Below, piece after piece: positions 17,209-26,290 of a stretch of 64,000 bases of DNA. The position numbers and the translations under genes are program-made. The DNA lies in contig JAFOLH010000001.1 in the NCBI GenBank assembly GCA_017419405.1, positions 248,001 to 312,000 of the forward strand, written 5' to 3'. The notes beneath the pieces are model-generated. The model was not told where the DNA came from and made no database searches. It saw only the letters and a list, made by a program, of their open reading frames with translations. The first letter of the stretch is position 1; the number at the start of each line of letters is the position of its first letter. Source of the stretch: Renibacterium sp. (GTDB taxonomy: Bacteria; Actinomycetota; Actinomycetes; Actinomycetales; Micrococcaceae).

Positions 17209-19590
17209 TCAGGCGGCTTTGCCGTAGGCGGCGATTTCGAAGATCGAGTACCCCCACGAAGTGGCCCGCTTGATGCCTTGGATCTTGATGAACCCGACCG
17301 GTTGGCTGGCACTGACCGCGACGGTTTGCACCCCGCAGACCGGCTTGTCCACCGGGTAGTCGGTCCAGTTCACACCGTCCGGCGAAGTCTGTACTTTGTA
17401 GGCCGAGGCGCAGGCGGATTCCCAGTTGATCTGCACCGAGTCCAAACGGGCCGACTGGGTCAGCTTGACCTGGATCCAGGCGTTGTCCGCATAGTTGGAG
17501 GCCCAGCGGGTGCTGGAATCGCCGTCGACCGCCTTCGGCCCGGTGAAGGAGGTGCCGGGCTCGACGCCGCTGACCTTCACCTCGGGTGAATTGAGCGCGA
17601 AGTTCGAGGTTTTGGTGACGATATTGTTGAGCGTGCTGATCAGCGTGTCCAGGACGCCGTCGCCGAGCTTGGGTGCAGGAGTGGCCTTTTCGCTCCAGGT
17701 GTTCTTCTTGTCGGTGATTTTGACTGCCCGCGCCTGGTCGACCGCGGCCTGCGATTGTTGCACCAGGGCGGTGGCTGAATTCTGCTCGCCGGCCCGGGCG
17801 GCCTCGACCGCTGCGGCGGCCTTTTCCAGAGCGCGTCCCCAGAGCGGCTCCGCATCGAGCCAGGCGCTGGCGTCCTGGACGAAGATCCGGTCTGCCAGCT
17901 GATTCCGGATCAACGGCGCTCCGGTGACCATCGAATCGGCATAGTCTTTGATCGCAGCCAGCGAAGCGGTCTGCGGAGCGGCATTGAACGCGTCGCTCAA
18001 CTGCTTCAGCGCCGGGGCCTGGGGGAGCCAGAAAGTGTTCCCGAAGGTGGGCGCGGCGTAATTGAGGTCCGCGAACGTGGTCAGCGCGGCGGCCAGCGCC
18101 GGATTGCCCTGGTTCGCGCTGCCCTGGGCGAGATAGGCCAAGGCCCAGCGCCAGGTGCTTGCCGCATCGTAGGCCCCGTCGTTCCAGGCAAAGCCCGCGA
18201 CGCCGATCACCGCAGGTTTGCTCGCGGAAGCTTGGTTCATCGGGTTCGAGACGATGCCCTGCAAAGAGGTGGAGAGTCCGGCTTCGCGTTTGTCATAGGC
18301 GCCCATCAGCAATCGGCCGGTGGTCTGGCCGAAGTCGTTGACCGGGTAGTTGTCCCAGAGGAAGACCTTGCGCCCCCAAACCGCAGCTGCCGCGGCGGCG
18401 TCGGAATTGCTGATTTTCGGCGGGACCACATCGGTGCCGGTCCACATGATCACGATGTCCGGTTGCAGGGTTTTGAACTGAGCTTTGTACGCGGAAGCGG
18501 TGACATTGTAGTATTCCGTGGGCACCATCTGCAGCGGATAGATCCCCGGCTTGGTTTTGATGAAGTTGCTGTTGAGGTAGTTCAAGAAGTCGACCTGGGC
18601 CTTGCCGGCATTGCTCGCACCCGGAGCGCCATAGGCGGTCTGGTCTGCCGAACAGTTCCACTTCGTGTAGGAAATATCGTCCAGCGGGATCGAAAAGGCC
18701 CGGACGCCGGCGTCGTACATCGCCTGCATTTTGGCGATCGCCGCATTCCGGTCGGCTTGCGAGGAGAAGCACACCGATTCGCCGGGGGAGAGCGCGAAGG
18801 TGAACCGGACGTGGTTCGCGGTGCTGGCGTCGACCAGGGCCTTCAACTCGGCCAGTTTGGCCGCCGGATAGGGATCGCGCCACTGCGAGCGGTGATAGGG
18901 GTCGTCCTTGGGTGCATAGATGTAGGTATTCATTTTGACGTCGCCGTAAAAGGCCAGCTGGTCCAAGCGGTCCTGTTGGCTCCACGGGGCGCCGTAGAAG
19001 CCTTCGATGGCGCCCCGGATCGGCATTGAAGGGCTGTCCGTGATCGCGAGTTTGGCCACTGCGGTCTGCGCGCCTTCGCCGGCAAGCAGCTGTTTGAGCG
19101 TCTGCACGCCGTAATACTGCCCGGCACCGTCCGAGCCGCCGATCACGACGTCGGTATCGGTCACCAGCAACGCATAGCCTTCCGCTTTGCCCGGCACGCT
19201 GTTGCCCACGGCCGGCGCGATGTCCGCCCGGGCCCCGGAGCCGAGCCGCAACTTACTGCCGTTGCCCGGTGCGGCAGGTGAGCTGATCGTGACCTGCACG
19301 CCGCGGGCCTGCAGGATTTTCTGCGCCAGCGCCTGTGCCGCGGGGTCGGTGTCCGGCGAAACCACCAAAGAAACCTGACTGCCCAAGACCACGGGGGCGC
19401 CCAACGACGTCGTGGACTGCGGCGTCGGCACGATCACCGGCGGCGGTGGCGGCGCTGCGGCCTCGGGCGTCTGGCTGTTTCCGGCCAACGGGCTGAACCC
19501 GAGCAATCCGGTAGCCAGAAGTGCGCTCAGACCGAATTGCACGGCCCGACGACGCGCGCTGGGCAGTTGATTGGTTTTCGAAATCGGCAT
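17209..19590 (-). CDS. Secreted beta-N-acetylglucosaminidase-domain glycosidase (GH84 type) with F5/8C domain
   Basis: 793 residues from the ATG at 19590, which has a GGGGG site 4-8 nt upstream; a longer frame upstream has no support. Order: signal peptide (1-40), Pro-rich linker, GH20b-like N-terminal domain (about 60-185), NAGidase catalytic barrel starting at RGAIEGFYGAPWS (about 191) with the catalytic Asp pair Asp304/Asp305 (IPLDDISY), a helical region, and a C-terminal F5/8-type C (CBM32-like) domain (about 650-793, with ESACASAYKVQTSPDG). It should release terminal GlcNAc from glycans or hyaluronan-like polymers outside the cell. A role in scavenging or host-glycan use is inference. 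Confidence 0.9.
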   Translation of the reverse strand: MPISKTNQLPSARRRAVQFGLSALLATGLLGFSPLAGNSQTPEAAAPPPPPVIVPTPQSTTSLGAPVVLGSQVSLVVSPDTDPAAQALAQKILQARGVQVTISSPAAPGNGSKLRLGSGARADIAPAVGNSVPGKAEGYALLVTDTDVVIGGSDGAGQYYGVQTLKQLLAGEGAQTAVAKLAITDSPSMPIRGAIEGFYGAPWSQQDRLDQLAFYGDVKMNTYIYAPKDDPYHRSQWRDPYPAAKLAELKALVDASTANHVRFTFALSPGESVCFSSQADRNAAIAKMQAMYDAGVRAFSIPLDDISYTKWNCSADQTAYGAPGASNAGKAQVDFLNYLNSNFIKTKPGIYPLQMVPTEYYNVTASAYKAQFKTLQPDIVIMWTGTDVVPPKISNSDAAAAAAVWGRKVFLWDNYPVNDFGQTTGRLLMGAYDKREAGLSTSLQGIVSNPMNQASASKPAVIGVAGFAWNDGAYDAASTWRWALAYLAQGSANQGNPALAAALTTFADLNYAAPTFGNTFWLPQAPALKQLSDAFNAAPQTASLAAIKDYADSMVTGAPLIRNQLADRIFVQDASAWLDAEPLWGRALEKAAAAVEAARAGEQNSATALVQQSQAAVDQARAVKITDKKNTWSEKATPAPKLGDGVLDTLISTLNNIVTKTSNFALNSPEVKVSGVEPGTSFTGPKAVDGDSSTRWASNYADNAWIQVKLTQSARLDSVQINWESACASAYKVQTSPDGVNWTDYPVDKPVCGVQTVAVSASQPVGFIKIQGIKRATSWGYSIFEIAAYGKAA

Positions 19591-19850
19591 CTTTCCCCCT
19601 GATGTTGCTTCCGCAGATTGCGGACAACGGCTACCGTCATTTGCTTGTAGAGCAGAATGCCGTACTTTTCTGGGTAAATCCATGGATTTCCGGCCCTGAT
19701 GCCGGCATCCCGCAATACTCACAGATTGCGGTGCACCGTTCAGCCTGGAAAGCCGTCCAATACCGGCCGAAAATCGGCGTGTTCCGCCGACACGCCGTGC
19801 GGCCACGCCAACCTGCCATCCGGCCCGGTTGGATCAGTGCGGAAAAAGAA

Positions 19851-19886
19851 GCGCCCCTGCCGAGGAATACCTCGAGGAGGGGCGCG
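19851..19886 (-). terminator. Rho-independent terminator, orphan
   Basis: GCGCCCCT...AGGGGCGC stem with an inner GAGG/CCTC pair. On the minus strand it is followed by TTCTTTTTCC. No minus-strand gene ends just before it. Confidence 0.65.
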
Positions 19887-20008
19887 CAAACCATAAAGGT
19901 TCATGCCGGGGAAGGCGATTTAAGTTTATCCCAAGAAGGGCGTAAGTGGTAGGGGGCTTTCAATTCGAAAGTCCGATTCCTGCGGGGCCGGAGCCGGCCG
20001 GAATTGGT

Positions 20009-20014
20009 TAGGCT
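20009..20014 (+). promoter_or_regulatory. -10 element before the 49-residue membrane protein gene
   Basis: TAGGCT, 7 nt before the ATG at 20022; leaderless arrangement. Confidence 0.4.
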
Positions 20015-20021
20015 GGCAACC

Positions 20022-20171
20022 ATGAAAAGAAATGGCGCCATTGGAGCCGGAGCCTGCCTCGTTCTGGGGGTGGCCATCGGGTTGGCAACCAACCAGTTGA
20101 TCTGGGGCATCATCATCGGCTTGCTGGTCGGAGCGGTCGTCGGCGGCACCACTTCGCGCCGCAAGAGCTGA
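20022..20171 (+). CDS. Small membrane protein
   Basis: 49 residues, nearly all hydrophobic. MKRNGAIGAGACLVLGVAIG is followed by NQLIWGIIIGLLVGAVVGG and ends in a basic tail (TSRRKS). Two glycine-rich membrane helices are likely, with the basic tail in the cytoplasm. No ribosome-binding site is seen, but TAGGCT lies 7 nt before the ATG. A strong hairpin follows the stop. Function unknown; proteins of this size and pattern are common in Micrococcaceae. Confidence 0.6.
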   Translation: MKRNGAIGAGACLVLGVAIGLATNQLIWGIIIGLLVGAVVGGTTSRRKS

Positions 20172-20184
20172 TCCGGCGCGAAAA

Positions 20185-20215
20185 CGGCCCGGTCACCGAA
20201 AAGGTGACCGGGCCG
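20185..20215. terminator. Bidirectional terminator hairpin
   Basis: A 13-bp perfect stem (CGGCCCGGTCACC and its complement) with a 5-nt loop, between the small membrane protein gene and glnA1, which converge. Confidence 0.8.
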
Positions 20216-20233
20216 CCGTCGTGCGTCGGCTGG

Positions 20234-21658
20234 TTACACGCCGTAGTAGAGCTCGAACTCGTAGGGGTTCGGGCGCAGTGAGAGCGGCTTGATTTCGTTC
20301 TCCCGCTTGTATTCGATCCAGGTGTCGATCAGGTCCTGGGTGAATACCCCGCCGGCCTGCAGGAACTCGTTGTCCGCTTCCAGTGCGGCCAAGGCTTCTT
20401 CGAGCGAACCCGGGGCCTTGGGGATGTCCTTGGCTTCCTCCGGCGGCAGCTCATAGAGGTCCTTGTCCACCGGAGCCGGCGGTTCGATCCGGTTGCGGAT
20501 GCCGTCCAGCCCGGCCATCAGCTGGGCCGCAAAGGCCAGATAGGGGTTCGACGAGGGGTCCGGCGCGCGGAACTCGATGCGCTTGGCCTTCGGGTTGGAT
20601 CCGGTGATCGGGATCCGGATGCCCGCGGAACGGTTGCCCTGCGAGTAGACCATGTTGACCGGTGCCTCGAAGCCCTTGACCAAGCGGCGGTAGGAATTGA
20701 CCGTCGGATTGGTGAAAGCCAGGATCGCCGAGGCGTGTTTGAGCACGCCGCCGATGTACCAGCGGGCCAGATCGGAAAGGCCGGCGTAGCCCTTCTCGTC
20801 GTAGAACAACGGCTCGCTGCCGTTCCACAGCGACTGGTGGCAGTGCATCCCGGAGCCGTTGTCGCCGAAGATCGGCTTCGGCATGAAAGTGACCGTCTTG
20901 CCCCATTCGGCGGCGGTGTTCTTGATGATGTACTTGAACTTCTGCAGGTCGTCCGCGGCGTGCACCAAGGTGGAGAACTTGTAGTTGATCTCGGCCTGGC
21001 CGGCGGCGCCGACTTCGTGGTGCGAACGCTCTACCTCGAGGCCGGAATCGCCGAGCGCGATGCACATCGCATCGCGCAGATCTGCCTGGTGGTCCACCGG
21101 CGCCACCGGGAAGTAGCCGCCTTTGAACGGCGTCTTGTTGCCCAGGTTGCCGCCCTCTTCTGCCCGGCCGCTGTTCCACGGGGCTTCGATCGAATCGACC
21201 TTGTAGAACGCGCCCTGCGGCGAGGACTCGAACTGGACGTTGTCGAAGACGTAGAACTCGGCCTCCGGCGCGAAGTACGCGGTGTCCGCGATGCCGGTCG
21301 ATGCCAGGTAGGCTTCGGCCCGCTCGGCGACGCTGCGCGGATCGCGGTGGTACGGCTCACCGGTGCGCGGGTTGACGATCGAGAAATTCAGGGCGAGGGT
21401 CTTTTCGATCCGGAAGGGGTCGACGAAGGCCGTGGTCACGTCCGGGATCAACTGCATGTCGGATTCATGGATGCCCTGGAACCCGCGGATCGACGAGCCG
21501 TCGAAAAGCTGCCCGTTGACGAAGAAGTCGGCGTCGACGCTTTGCGCCGGCACATTGAAGTGCTGCTGCACTCCGGGCAGGTCGGTGAAGCGGATATCGA
21601 CGAACTTGATGTCTTCGTCTTTGATGAACGTGAGGACTTCGTCCGCGGTGGTGAACAT
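20234..21658 (-). CDS. glnA: Glutamine synthetase type I (GlnA1)
   Basis: 474 residues, the full GSI-beta length. It makes glutamine from glutamate, ammonia and ATP and is the main ammonium-assimilating enzyme. Motifs: [10 protein letters not shown] (51-60), APEAEFYVF (130-138), [19 protein letters not shown] (about 247-265), [11 protein letters not shown] (266-276), and the adenylylation site Tyr402 in [10 protein letters not shown]. The Tyr makes it the expected target of GlnE at 8817-11837. The start has GAAGGAG 5 nt upstream. The promoter carries a four-part GlnR-type box (21738-21775) in place of a good -35. Confidence 0.97.
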   Translation of the reverse strand: MFTTADEVLTFIKDEDIKFVDIRFTDLPGVQQHFNVPAQSVDADFFVNGQLFDGSSIRGFQGIHESDMQLIPDVTTAFVDPFRIEKTLALNFSIVNPRTGEPYHRDPRSVAERAEAYLASTGIADTAYFAPEAEFYVFDNVQFESSPQGAFYKVDSIEAPWNSGRAEEGGNLGNKTPFKGGYFPVAPVDHQADLRDAMCIALGDSGLEVERSHHEVGAAGQAEINYKFSTLVHAADDLQKFKYIIKNTAAEWGKTVTFMPKPIFGDNGSGMHCHQSLWNGSEPLFYDEKGYAGLSDLARWYIGGVLKHASAILAFTNPTVNSYRRLVKGFEAPVNMVYSQGNRSAGIRIPITGSNPKAKRIEFRAPDPSSNPYLAFAAQLMAGLDGIRNRIEPPAPVDKDLYELPPEEAKDIPKAPGSLEEALAALEADNEFLQAGGVFTQDLIDTWIEYKRENEIKPLSLRPNPYEFELYYGV

Positions 21659-21721
21659 CTATGCTCCTTCGGCATTTCGGCTGGTGCCGCGGGCAGGCCA
21701 GAAGCCCCCGCAACTGTTAAC

Positions 21722-21727
21722 AGCATA
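21722..21727 (-). promoter_or_regulatory. -10 element of glnA1
   Basis: TATGCT on the minus strand, about 64 bp before the ATG. The expected -35 position has no consensus and falls inside the GlnR-type box. Confidence 0.45.
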
Positions 21728-21737
21728 GTCAGAGGGC

Positions 21738-21775
21738 ATTTCCCGACCGTGTCGGCATTGTTTCGGGCAGGTTAC
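21738..21775 (-). promoter_or_regulatory. GlnR-type box upstream of glnA1
   Basis: Read on the minus strand: GTAAC-6-GAAAC-6-GACAC-6-GAAAT. This matches the actinobacterial GlnR pattern gTnAC-n6-GaAAc repeated twice, with exact 6-bp spacings and the second pair slightly degenerate. It lies just upstream of the -10. Confidence 0.65.
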
Positions 21776-21802
21776 AGACGCGGCGGCCGCCGGGATTGCC
21801 GG

Positions 21803-21808
21803 TAAACT
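21803..21808 (+). promoter_or_regulatory. -10 element of leaderless RDD gene
   Basis: TAAACT, 6 nt before the GTG at 21815. This spacing favours 21815 over the GTG at 21812. Confidence 0.5.
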
Positions 21809-21814
21809 CGAGTG

Positions 21815-22300
21815 GTGGTAGATCGCAAAGACCTCGGTTCCTGGCTCTCCGGACCCGACACGAGTCATATTTCCAAGTATCCGGGGGAGCGCTTGGGCTT
21901 GCCGGAATCGGGTCCCGGCTCGATTGCCCGGGTCGGCCGCCGGATTCTGGCGATCTGCATCGACTGGCTGCTGTGCCTGCTGATCAGCCAGTTCCTGTTC
22001 GACGGCGCAGCTTTGGCCACGATTGGGATCTTCTTCGTCGAGCAGGTGCTGTTGGTCGGAACGCTCGGTTACAGCGTGGGGCATCGGATCATGAACATCC
22101 ACGTGGTCAGATTGGCGCCGCGCGCCGGAGCGGCTTCCGGAGCCCACGGCCCCGGCGGCCCGGGCACGCTGCCCGCCGGCCCTTTGGCCGCCGTCGTCCG
22201 GACTTTGCTGCTCTGCCTGGTGATCCCCGCAGTGGTTTTCGACCCGGATCAACGCGGGCTTCATGATCGCGCAATGAACACGGTGTTGTTGCGGCGTTGA
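21815..22300 (+). CDS. RDD family membrane protein
   Basis: 161 residues. The RDD domain begins at ARVGRRILAICIDWLLC, with the diagnostic Arg and Asp in the first helix, then a second helix pair and the Arg-containing loop GYSVGHRIMNIHVVRL. A Gly/Ala-rich loop separates the third helix (VVRTLLLCLVIPAVV), and the family ending DPDQRGLHDRAMNTVLL is present. Probably a three-helix inner-membrane protein. In Micrococcaceae such genes commonly lie beside glnA. The start at 21815 is chosen from the promoter spacing. Confidence 0.82.
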   Translation: MVDRKDLGSWLSGPDTSHISKYPGERLGLPESGPGSIARVGRRILAICIDWLLCLLISQFLFDGAALATIGIFFVEQVLLVGTLGYSVGHRIMNIHVVRLAPRAGAASGAHGPGGPGTLPAGPLAAVVRTLLLCLVIPAVVFDPDQRGLHDRAMNTVLLRR

Positions 22301-22355
22301 CGGTACTCTCGGGCTAGGGGCGCATCCGGCGCACGACGAGTTCAAAGGAGAACCT

Positions 22356-23540
22356 GTGTCAGAAAAAGCCGTGGAAGCCCAGCCTGGAGCGGGTGTCGAA
22401 TTGAGCCGCGAAGAGATATTCGCCGCCCATCTCGGCGGGAAATTGAGCGTGCAAACCCGACTGCCTTTGCTCAGCAAACGGGATCTGTCGATCGCCTACA
22501 CCCCGGGCGTCGCCGAGGTCAGCCGCGCGATCGCCGAAGAACCCGGATTGGTGGACAGCTACACCTGGACCAAGCGGCTGGTGGTCGTGGTCAGCGACGG
22601 CACTGCGGTGCTCGGGCTGGGCGACATCGGCCCCCGGGCCTCGCTTCCGGTCATGGAGGGAAAGTCAGCGCTGTTCAAGACGTTCGGCGGGTTGGATTCG
22701 ATTCCGCTGGTCCTGGACACCACCGACGTCGACGAAATCATCGAAACCCTGGTCCGGCTGCGGCCGAGCTTCGGGGCGGTCAACCTGGAGGACATTTCCG
22801 CGCCGCGGTGTTTCGAATTGGAAGCCCGGCTGATCGAGGCTTTGGACTGCCCGGTGATGCACGACGACCAGCACGGCACCGCGGTGGTGGTTCTGGCCGC
22901 GTTGCTCAATGCGGCCCAGGTGGTGCAGCGCGAGATCGCCGGATTGAAAGTGGTGATTTCCGGGGTCGGCGCCGCCGGCGTTGCGGTGGCGAAGATCCTG
23001 CTCGCGGCCGGGGTGCAGGACTTGGTCCTGGTTGATTCCCGGGGCATCATCCACCACGGCCGGGAGGACCTCACCGCGGTGAAAACCGATCTGGCCGGAC
23101 AGAGCAATCCGCAGGGCCTGACCGGCGGACTGGCGGAAGCGTTGCGCGGAGCCGACGTTTTCGTCGGAGTTTCTTCCGCGCAGGTCCCGGAGGCCGAAAT
23201 CGCACTGATGAGCGATGACGCGATCGTCTTCGCCTTGTCCAATCCGACGCCGGAGATCCACCCGGAGATCGCCGCGAAGCACTGCCGGGTGGTGGCCACC
23301 GGCCGCAGCGACTTCCCGAACCAGATCAACAATGTGCTCGCCTTCCCGGGGATCTTCAAGGGCGCTTTGGACGCCGGAGCGCTCCGGATCACCGAACCGA
23401 TGAAACTGGCCGCGGCCCAGGCGATTGCCGGAATGGTTCCGCAGCCCTCGGCCGCGATGATCGTGCCCAGCCCGTTGGATCCGGAGGTGGCTGATGCGGT
23501 AGCCGCCGCGGTGGCTGCCGCGGTGCACTTGACGGACTGA
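22356..23540 (+). CDS. NAD(P)-dependent malic enzyme
   Basis: 394 residues, the short bacterial form without a phosphotransacetylase domain. It decarboxylates malate to pyruvate. Landmarks: SIAYTPGVAEVS (N-terminal malic domain), the catalytic Lys region MEGKSALFKTFGG, the metal-site segment CPVMHDDQHGTAVV, a Rossmann GVGAAGVA motif, FALSNPTPEI, and FPNQINNVLAFPGIF. The GTG start has AAGGAG 6 nt upstream. A 19-bp perfect terminator hairpin follows. Cofactor preference is not certain from sequence. Confidence 0.92.
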   Translation: MSEKAVEAQPGAGVELSREEIFAAHLGGKLSVQTRLPLLSKRDLSIAYTPGVAEVSRAIAEEPGLVDSYTWTKRLVVVVSDGTAVLGLGDIGPRASLPVMEGKSALFKTFGGLDSIPLVLDTTDVDEIIETLVRLRPSFGAVNLEDISAPRCFELEARLIEALDCPVMHDDQHGTAVVVLAALLNAAQVVQREIAGLKVVISGVGAAGVAVAKILLAAGVQDLVLVDSRGIIHHGREDLTAVKTDLAGQSNPQGLTGGLAEALRGADVFVGVSSAQVPEAEIALMSDDAIVFALSNPTPEIHPEIAAKHCRVVATGRSDFPNQINNVLAFPGIFKGALDAGALRITEPMKLAAAQAIAGMVPQPSAAMIVPSPLDPEVADAVAAAVAAAVHLTD

Positions 23541-23547
23541 CCCGGAA

Positions 23548-23593
23548 CGCGAAAAGGCCCCGATGCGCGCGCGTGCATCGGGGCCTTTTCGCG
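23548..23593. terminator. Bidirectional terminator
   Basis: 19-bp perfect stem, 23548-23566 with 23575-23593, containing an A4/T4 flank on each side. It serves malic enzyme (+) and DUF4191 (-). Confidence 0.85.
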
Positions 23594-23598
23594 TAATT

Positions 23599-24369
23599 TC
23601 AGCGGCCGCGGGCGGCCTTGCGGTCCGGTCTGGCCTTGTACGGATCGATGCCTTTGGGGATCGGCAATCGGGAGCCCAGCGAAGAAATCCGCTTGCCGAC
23701 CGCGCTGACTTCGGCTTTGGTCAGTTCCTTTTTGAGCTTCTGCACCGTTTTGGCGACCTTGGCCAGCGGCACCTGGCCTTCTTCCCGGCCGGACTCGATC
23801 ACGTGCACCGTGACATTGGGCAGGATCCGGTTGAGCTTCTTCTGCTCGGCCTGGACCAGCGTGCGGACCCGGTGCGAGGGGCCTTCGGTCACCAGGACCA
23901 CGCCCGGGCGGCCGACGGCACGGAACACGGCATCCTGGCTGCGCGGGTTGACTGCCACCGGTTGTTCTTCGACCACCCAGCCGCGGCGCAGCGTGTTCAG
24001 GGCTGCACCGGAAGCACCCGGCTTGCCCTCGATCTGGCCGAACGCGGCGCGCTCGGCACGCCGGGAAAGCACCAGCATGGCGCCCAGCAGGCCCAAGGGG
24101 ATGCCCAGGATCAAGCCAGTGATCCAGTTTCCGTTGAACGCGAAGAAACCGACCGCGAGCGAGACCGCGATCACGCCCAGGAAGACCAACAGCATCAGCC
24201 AGACCACGGTCGGGTCGCTGCGGCGGGTCATCTTGAAGATGTCCACCATCTGCTTGAGCCGGCCGGGTTTCTTTTCCGGTTTGGGCTTGTTGTCTTTGGG
24301 CTTGCGGGCGAACAGGCTCCGTTTGGGCTTCGGTTCGGAGGCAGCGTCGGGTGCGGAATTCTTGGCCAT
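23599..24369 (-). CDS. DUF4191 family membrane protein
   Basis: 256 residues. A Lys/Pro-rich cytoplasmic N-terminus (about 1-55) is followed by two membrane helices (VVWLMLLVFLGVIAVSLAVG and WITGLILGIPLGLLGAMLVL), then a soluble domain with VVEEQPVAVNPRSQDAVFRA and RPGVVLVTEGP. It is widely conserved in Actinobacteria next to lipA/lipB, as here; function unknown. TAGAAT lies 9 nt before the ATG, giving at most a 2-3-nt leader. Confidence 0.88.
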   Translation of the reverse strand: MAKNSAPDAASEPKPKRSLFARKPKDNKPKPEKKPGRLKQMVDIFKMTRRSDPTVVWLMLLVFLGVIAVSLAVGFFAFNGNWITGLILGIPLGLLGAMLVLSRRAERAAFGQIEGKPGASGAALNTLRRGWVVEEQPVAVNPRSQDAVFRAVGRPGVVLVTEGPSHRVRTLVQAEQKKLNRILPNVTVHVIESGREEGQVPLAKVAKTVQKLKKELTKAEVSAVGKRISSLGSRLPIPKGIDPYKARPDRKAARGR

Positions 24370-24476
24370 AGTGCATCCATTCTAGCCGGTCGGCGAGGTT
24401 CGCACCCGCCGCCATCGGTTCGCTCGCCGACAGCTGAATGGCGGGTGTACGAGTTCGGTCGGGAATGAGGAGCGGC

Positions 24477-25496
24477 TCAGCTCCGCGCGGCGACCAGGCT
24501 GGCGGCTTCTTGACGGGTGCTGCCGGCGTCTTCGATGCCTTCGGCGATATGCGCCAACTCGGCCGGAATCTCGAGGCCTTTTTTGCGCATCGCGGTGGCC
24601 CACAATCGGCCGGCCCGGTAGGAGGAACGCACCAGCGGGCCGCTCATCACGCCGAGGAATCCGATCTCCTCGGCCTCGTCGCGCAGATCCAGGAACTCCT
24701 GCGGCTTGACCCAACGGTCCACCGGCAAGTGCCGTTCACTGGGCCGCAGATACTGGGTGATCGTGATCAAATCGCATTTGGCCTCGTGCAGGTCGCGCAG
24801 CGCCTCGGAGATCTCCTCCCGGGTTTCGCCCATGCCCAGGATCAGGTTGGACTTGGTCACCATGCCCAAGTCGTGGCCCTGGGTGATCACATCGAGCGAG
24901 CGTTCGTAACGGAAGGCCGGGCGGATCCGCTTGAAGATCCGGGGAACGGTCTCGACGTTGTGCGCGAAAACCTCGGGCTTGGCATCGCAGATCGCCTGGA
25001 TGTTCTCCGGTTTTCCGGAAAAATCCGGGATCAGGATCTCGACGCCGGTGCCCGGGTTGAGCTCGTGGATCTTCCGGATGGTCTCGGCGTAGAGCCAGAC
25101 GCCTTCGTCTTCCAAATCGTCACGGGCGACGCCGGTGACCGTGGCATAGCGCAAATTCATCTTGACCACGCTGCGGGCCACCTTGGTCGGCTCGAAGCGG
25201 TCCAGTGGGGAGGGTTTGCCGGAATCGATCTGGCAGAAATCACAACGGCGGGTGCACTGTGCTCCGCCGATCAGGAAGGTCGCCTCGCGGTCTTCCCAGC
25301 ATTCGAAGATGTTCGGGCAGCCGGCTTCCTCGCAGACCGTGTGCAGACCCTCTTTTTTGACCAAGTTCTTCATCCCGATGTATTCCGGGCCCATGTTGAC
25401 CTTGGCCTTGATCCATTCAGGCTTGCGCTCCACCGGGGTCTGCGCGTTGCGGGCTTCGACGCGCAGCATTTTGCGGCCTTCAGGTGCCAGGGTCAC
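24477..25496 (-). CDS. lipA: Lipoyl synthase
   Basis: 339 residues. A radical-SAM enzyme that inserts two sulfurs into protein-bound octanoyl groups. Auxiliary cluster Cys55/60/66 ([12 protein letters not shown]) and radical-SAM cluster Cys81/85/88 (CTRRCDFC) are both present, with the C-terminal Ser motif region RSSYRAG. The GTG at 25496 overlaps the lipB stop (GTGA), so the pair is coupled. An upstream in-frame extension covers lipB and is not real. Its product modifies the two lipoyl domains of SucB encoded at 38620-40401. Confidence 0.95.
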   Translation of the reverse strand: MTLAPEGRKMLRVEARNAQTPVERKPEWIKAKVNMGPEYIGMKNLVKKEGLHTVCEEAGCPNIFECWEDREATFLIGGAQCTRRCDFCQIDSGKPSPLDRFEPTKVARSVVKMNLRYATVTGVARDDLEDEGVWLYAETIRKIHELNPGTGVEILIPDFSGKPENIQAICDAKPEVFAHNVETVPRIFKRIRPAFRYERSLDVITQGHDLGMVTKSNLILGMGETREEISEALRDLHEAKCDLITITQYLRPSERHLPVDRWVKPQEFLDLRDEAEEIGFLGVMSGPLVRSSYRAGRLWATAMRKKGLEIPAELAHIAEGIEDAGSTRQEAASLVAARS

Positions 25497-26197
25497 TGGA
25501 GAACTCCTTCTGCGGCTGTTACTTCGGGTTTTTCGGCGGCGTGCACCGTGTTTCCGGTCAACGCGTTTTCGCGTGCCGAGAATTCCCGGATGATGTGCGG
25601 CAGCACTCCGGTGGGCGAAATGTCGGATCCGGTTTCCGCCGACATCGTGGTGGTCCCGGCGTCCGAAATCCCGCAGGCGATGATCTGCGCGAAGGGCGCC
25701 AGGTCGTTGTTGCAGTTGAGCGAGACGCCGTGCATGGTCACGCCGTTGTGCACCCGGATGCCGATCGCGGCGATCTTCCGGTCCGGCCCTTTCGCGTCGG
25801 CGGGCAACCAGATGCCGGCCCGGCCCTCGACCCGCTGGCCTTTGATGCCGAATTCGGCGAGCACCGCGAGGAGCACGTCTTCGAGCAGCCAGACGTATTC
25901 CCGGATCGCGTGCGGATCGCGCAGCGCGATGATCGGGTAGGCGACCAATTGGCCCGGGCCGTGCCAGGTCAATTTGCCGCCGCGGTCGACCGGTACCACA
26001 GGGGTCCCGTCGAAAGGCCGTTCGTGGTCTTCGGTGCGTTTGCCGGCGGTGTAGACCGCGGCGTGCTCCAGGAGCAGCACAGTGCTCGGGGCCTGTCCGT
26101 CGACGACGTCGTCGTGCAGTTTCTGCTGCATGTCCCAAGCCTGCATATAGTCAACAAAGTTCGGTGCGAACCCGACTTCGGAGAACTCAAGCGTCAT
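25493..26197 (-). CDS. lipB: Octanoyl-[ACP]:protein N-octanoyltransferase
   Basis: 234 residues. It transfers octanoate from acyl carrier protein to lipoyl-domain lysines, the step before LipA. The substrate-binding block [18 protein letters not shown] is at 72-89, Lys141 in RKIAAIGI, and Cys175 in IIACGISD; these are the two catalytic residues of the family. I use the ATG at 26197 because TACGCT lies 7 nt upstream (leaderless arrangement) and the homologous region begins there. lipA overlaps by 4 bp. Confidence 0.94.
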   Translation of the reverse strand: MTLEFSEVGFAPNFVDYMQAWDMQQKLHDDVVDGQAPSTVLLLEHAAVYTAGKRTEDHERPFDGTPVVPVDRGGKLTWHGPGQLVAYPIIALRDPHAIREYVWLLEDVLLAVLAEFGIKGQRVEGRAGIWLPADAKGPDRKIAAIGIRVHNGVTMHGVSLNCNNDLAPFAQIIACGISDAGTTTMSAETGSDISPTGVLPHIIREFSARENALTGNTVHAAEKPEVTAAEGVLQ

Positions 26198-26204
26198 GCC
26201 TAAC

Positions 26205-26210
26205 AGCGTA
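26205..26210 (-). promoter_or_regulatory. -10 element of lipB-lipA
   Basis: TACGCT on the minus strand, 7 nt before the lipB ATG. Confidence 0.45.
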
Positions 26211-26290
26211 GCCCCGTTGCTTCCAGCGCCTAAATTCATGACCTGTGGATAACATCTGCGCGAAGTGCCGGTTCCGGGGCACACTGGGGT

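Larger units (their letters stand above)
19591..20021. other. Intergenic region upstream of the GH84 gene
   Basis: About 430 bp with no supportable gene. It presumably holds the GH84 promoter. The one clear element is a minus-strand terminator (19851-19886) that has no obvious gene upstream. Confidence 0.6.
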
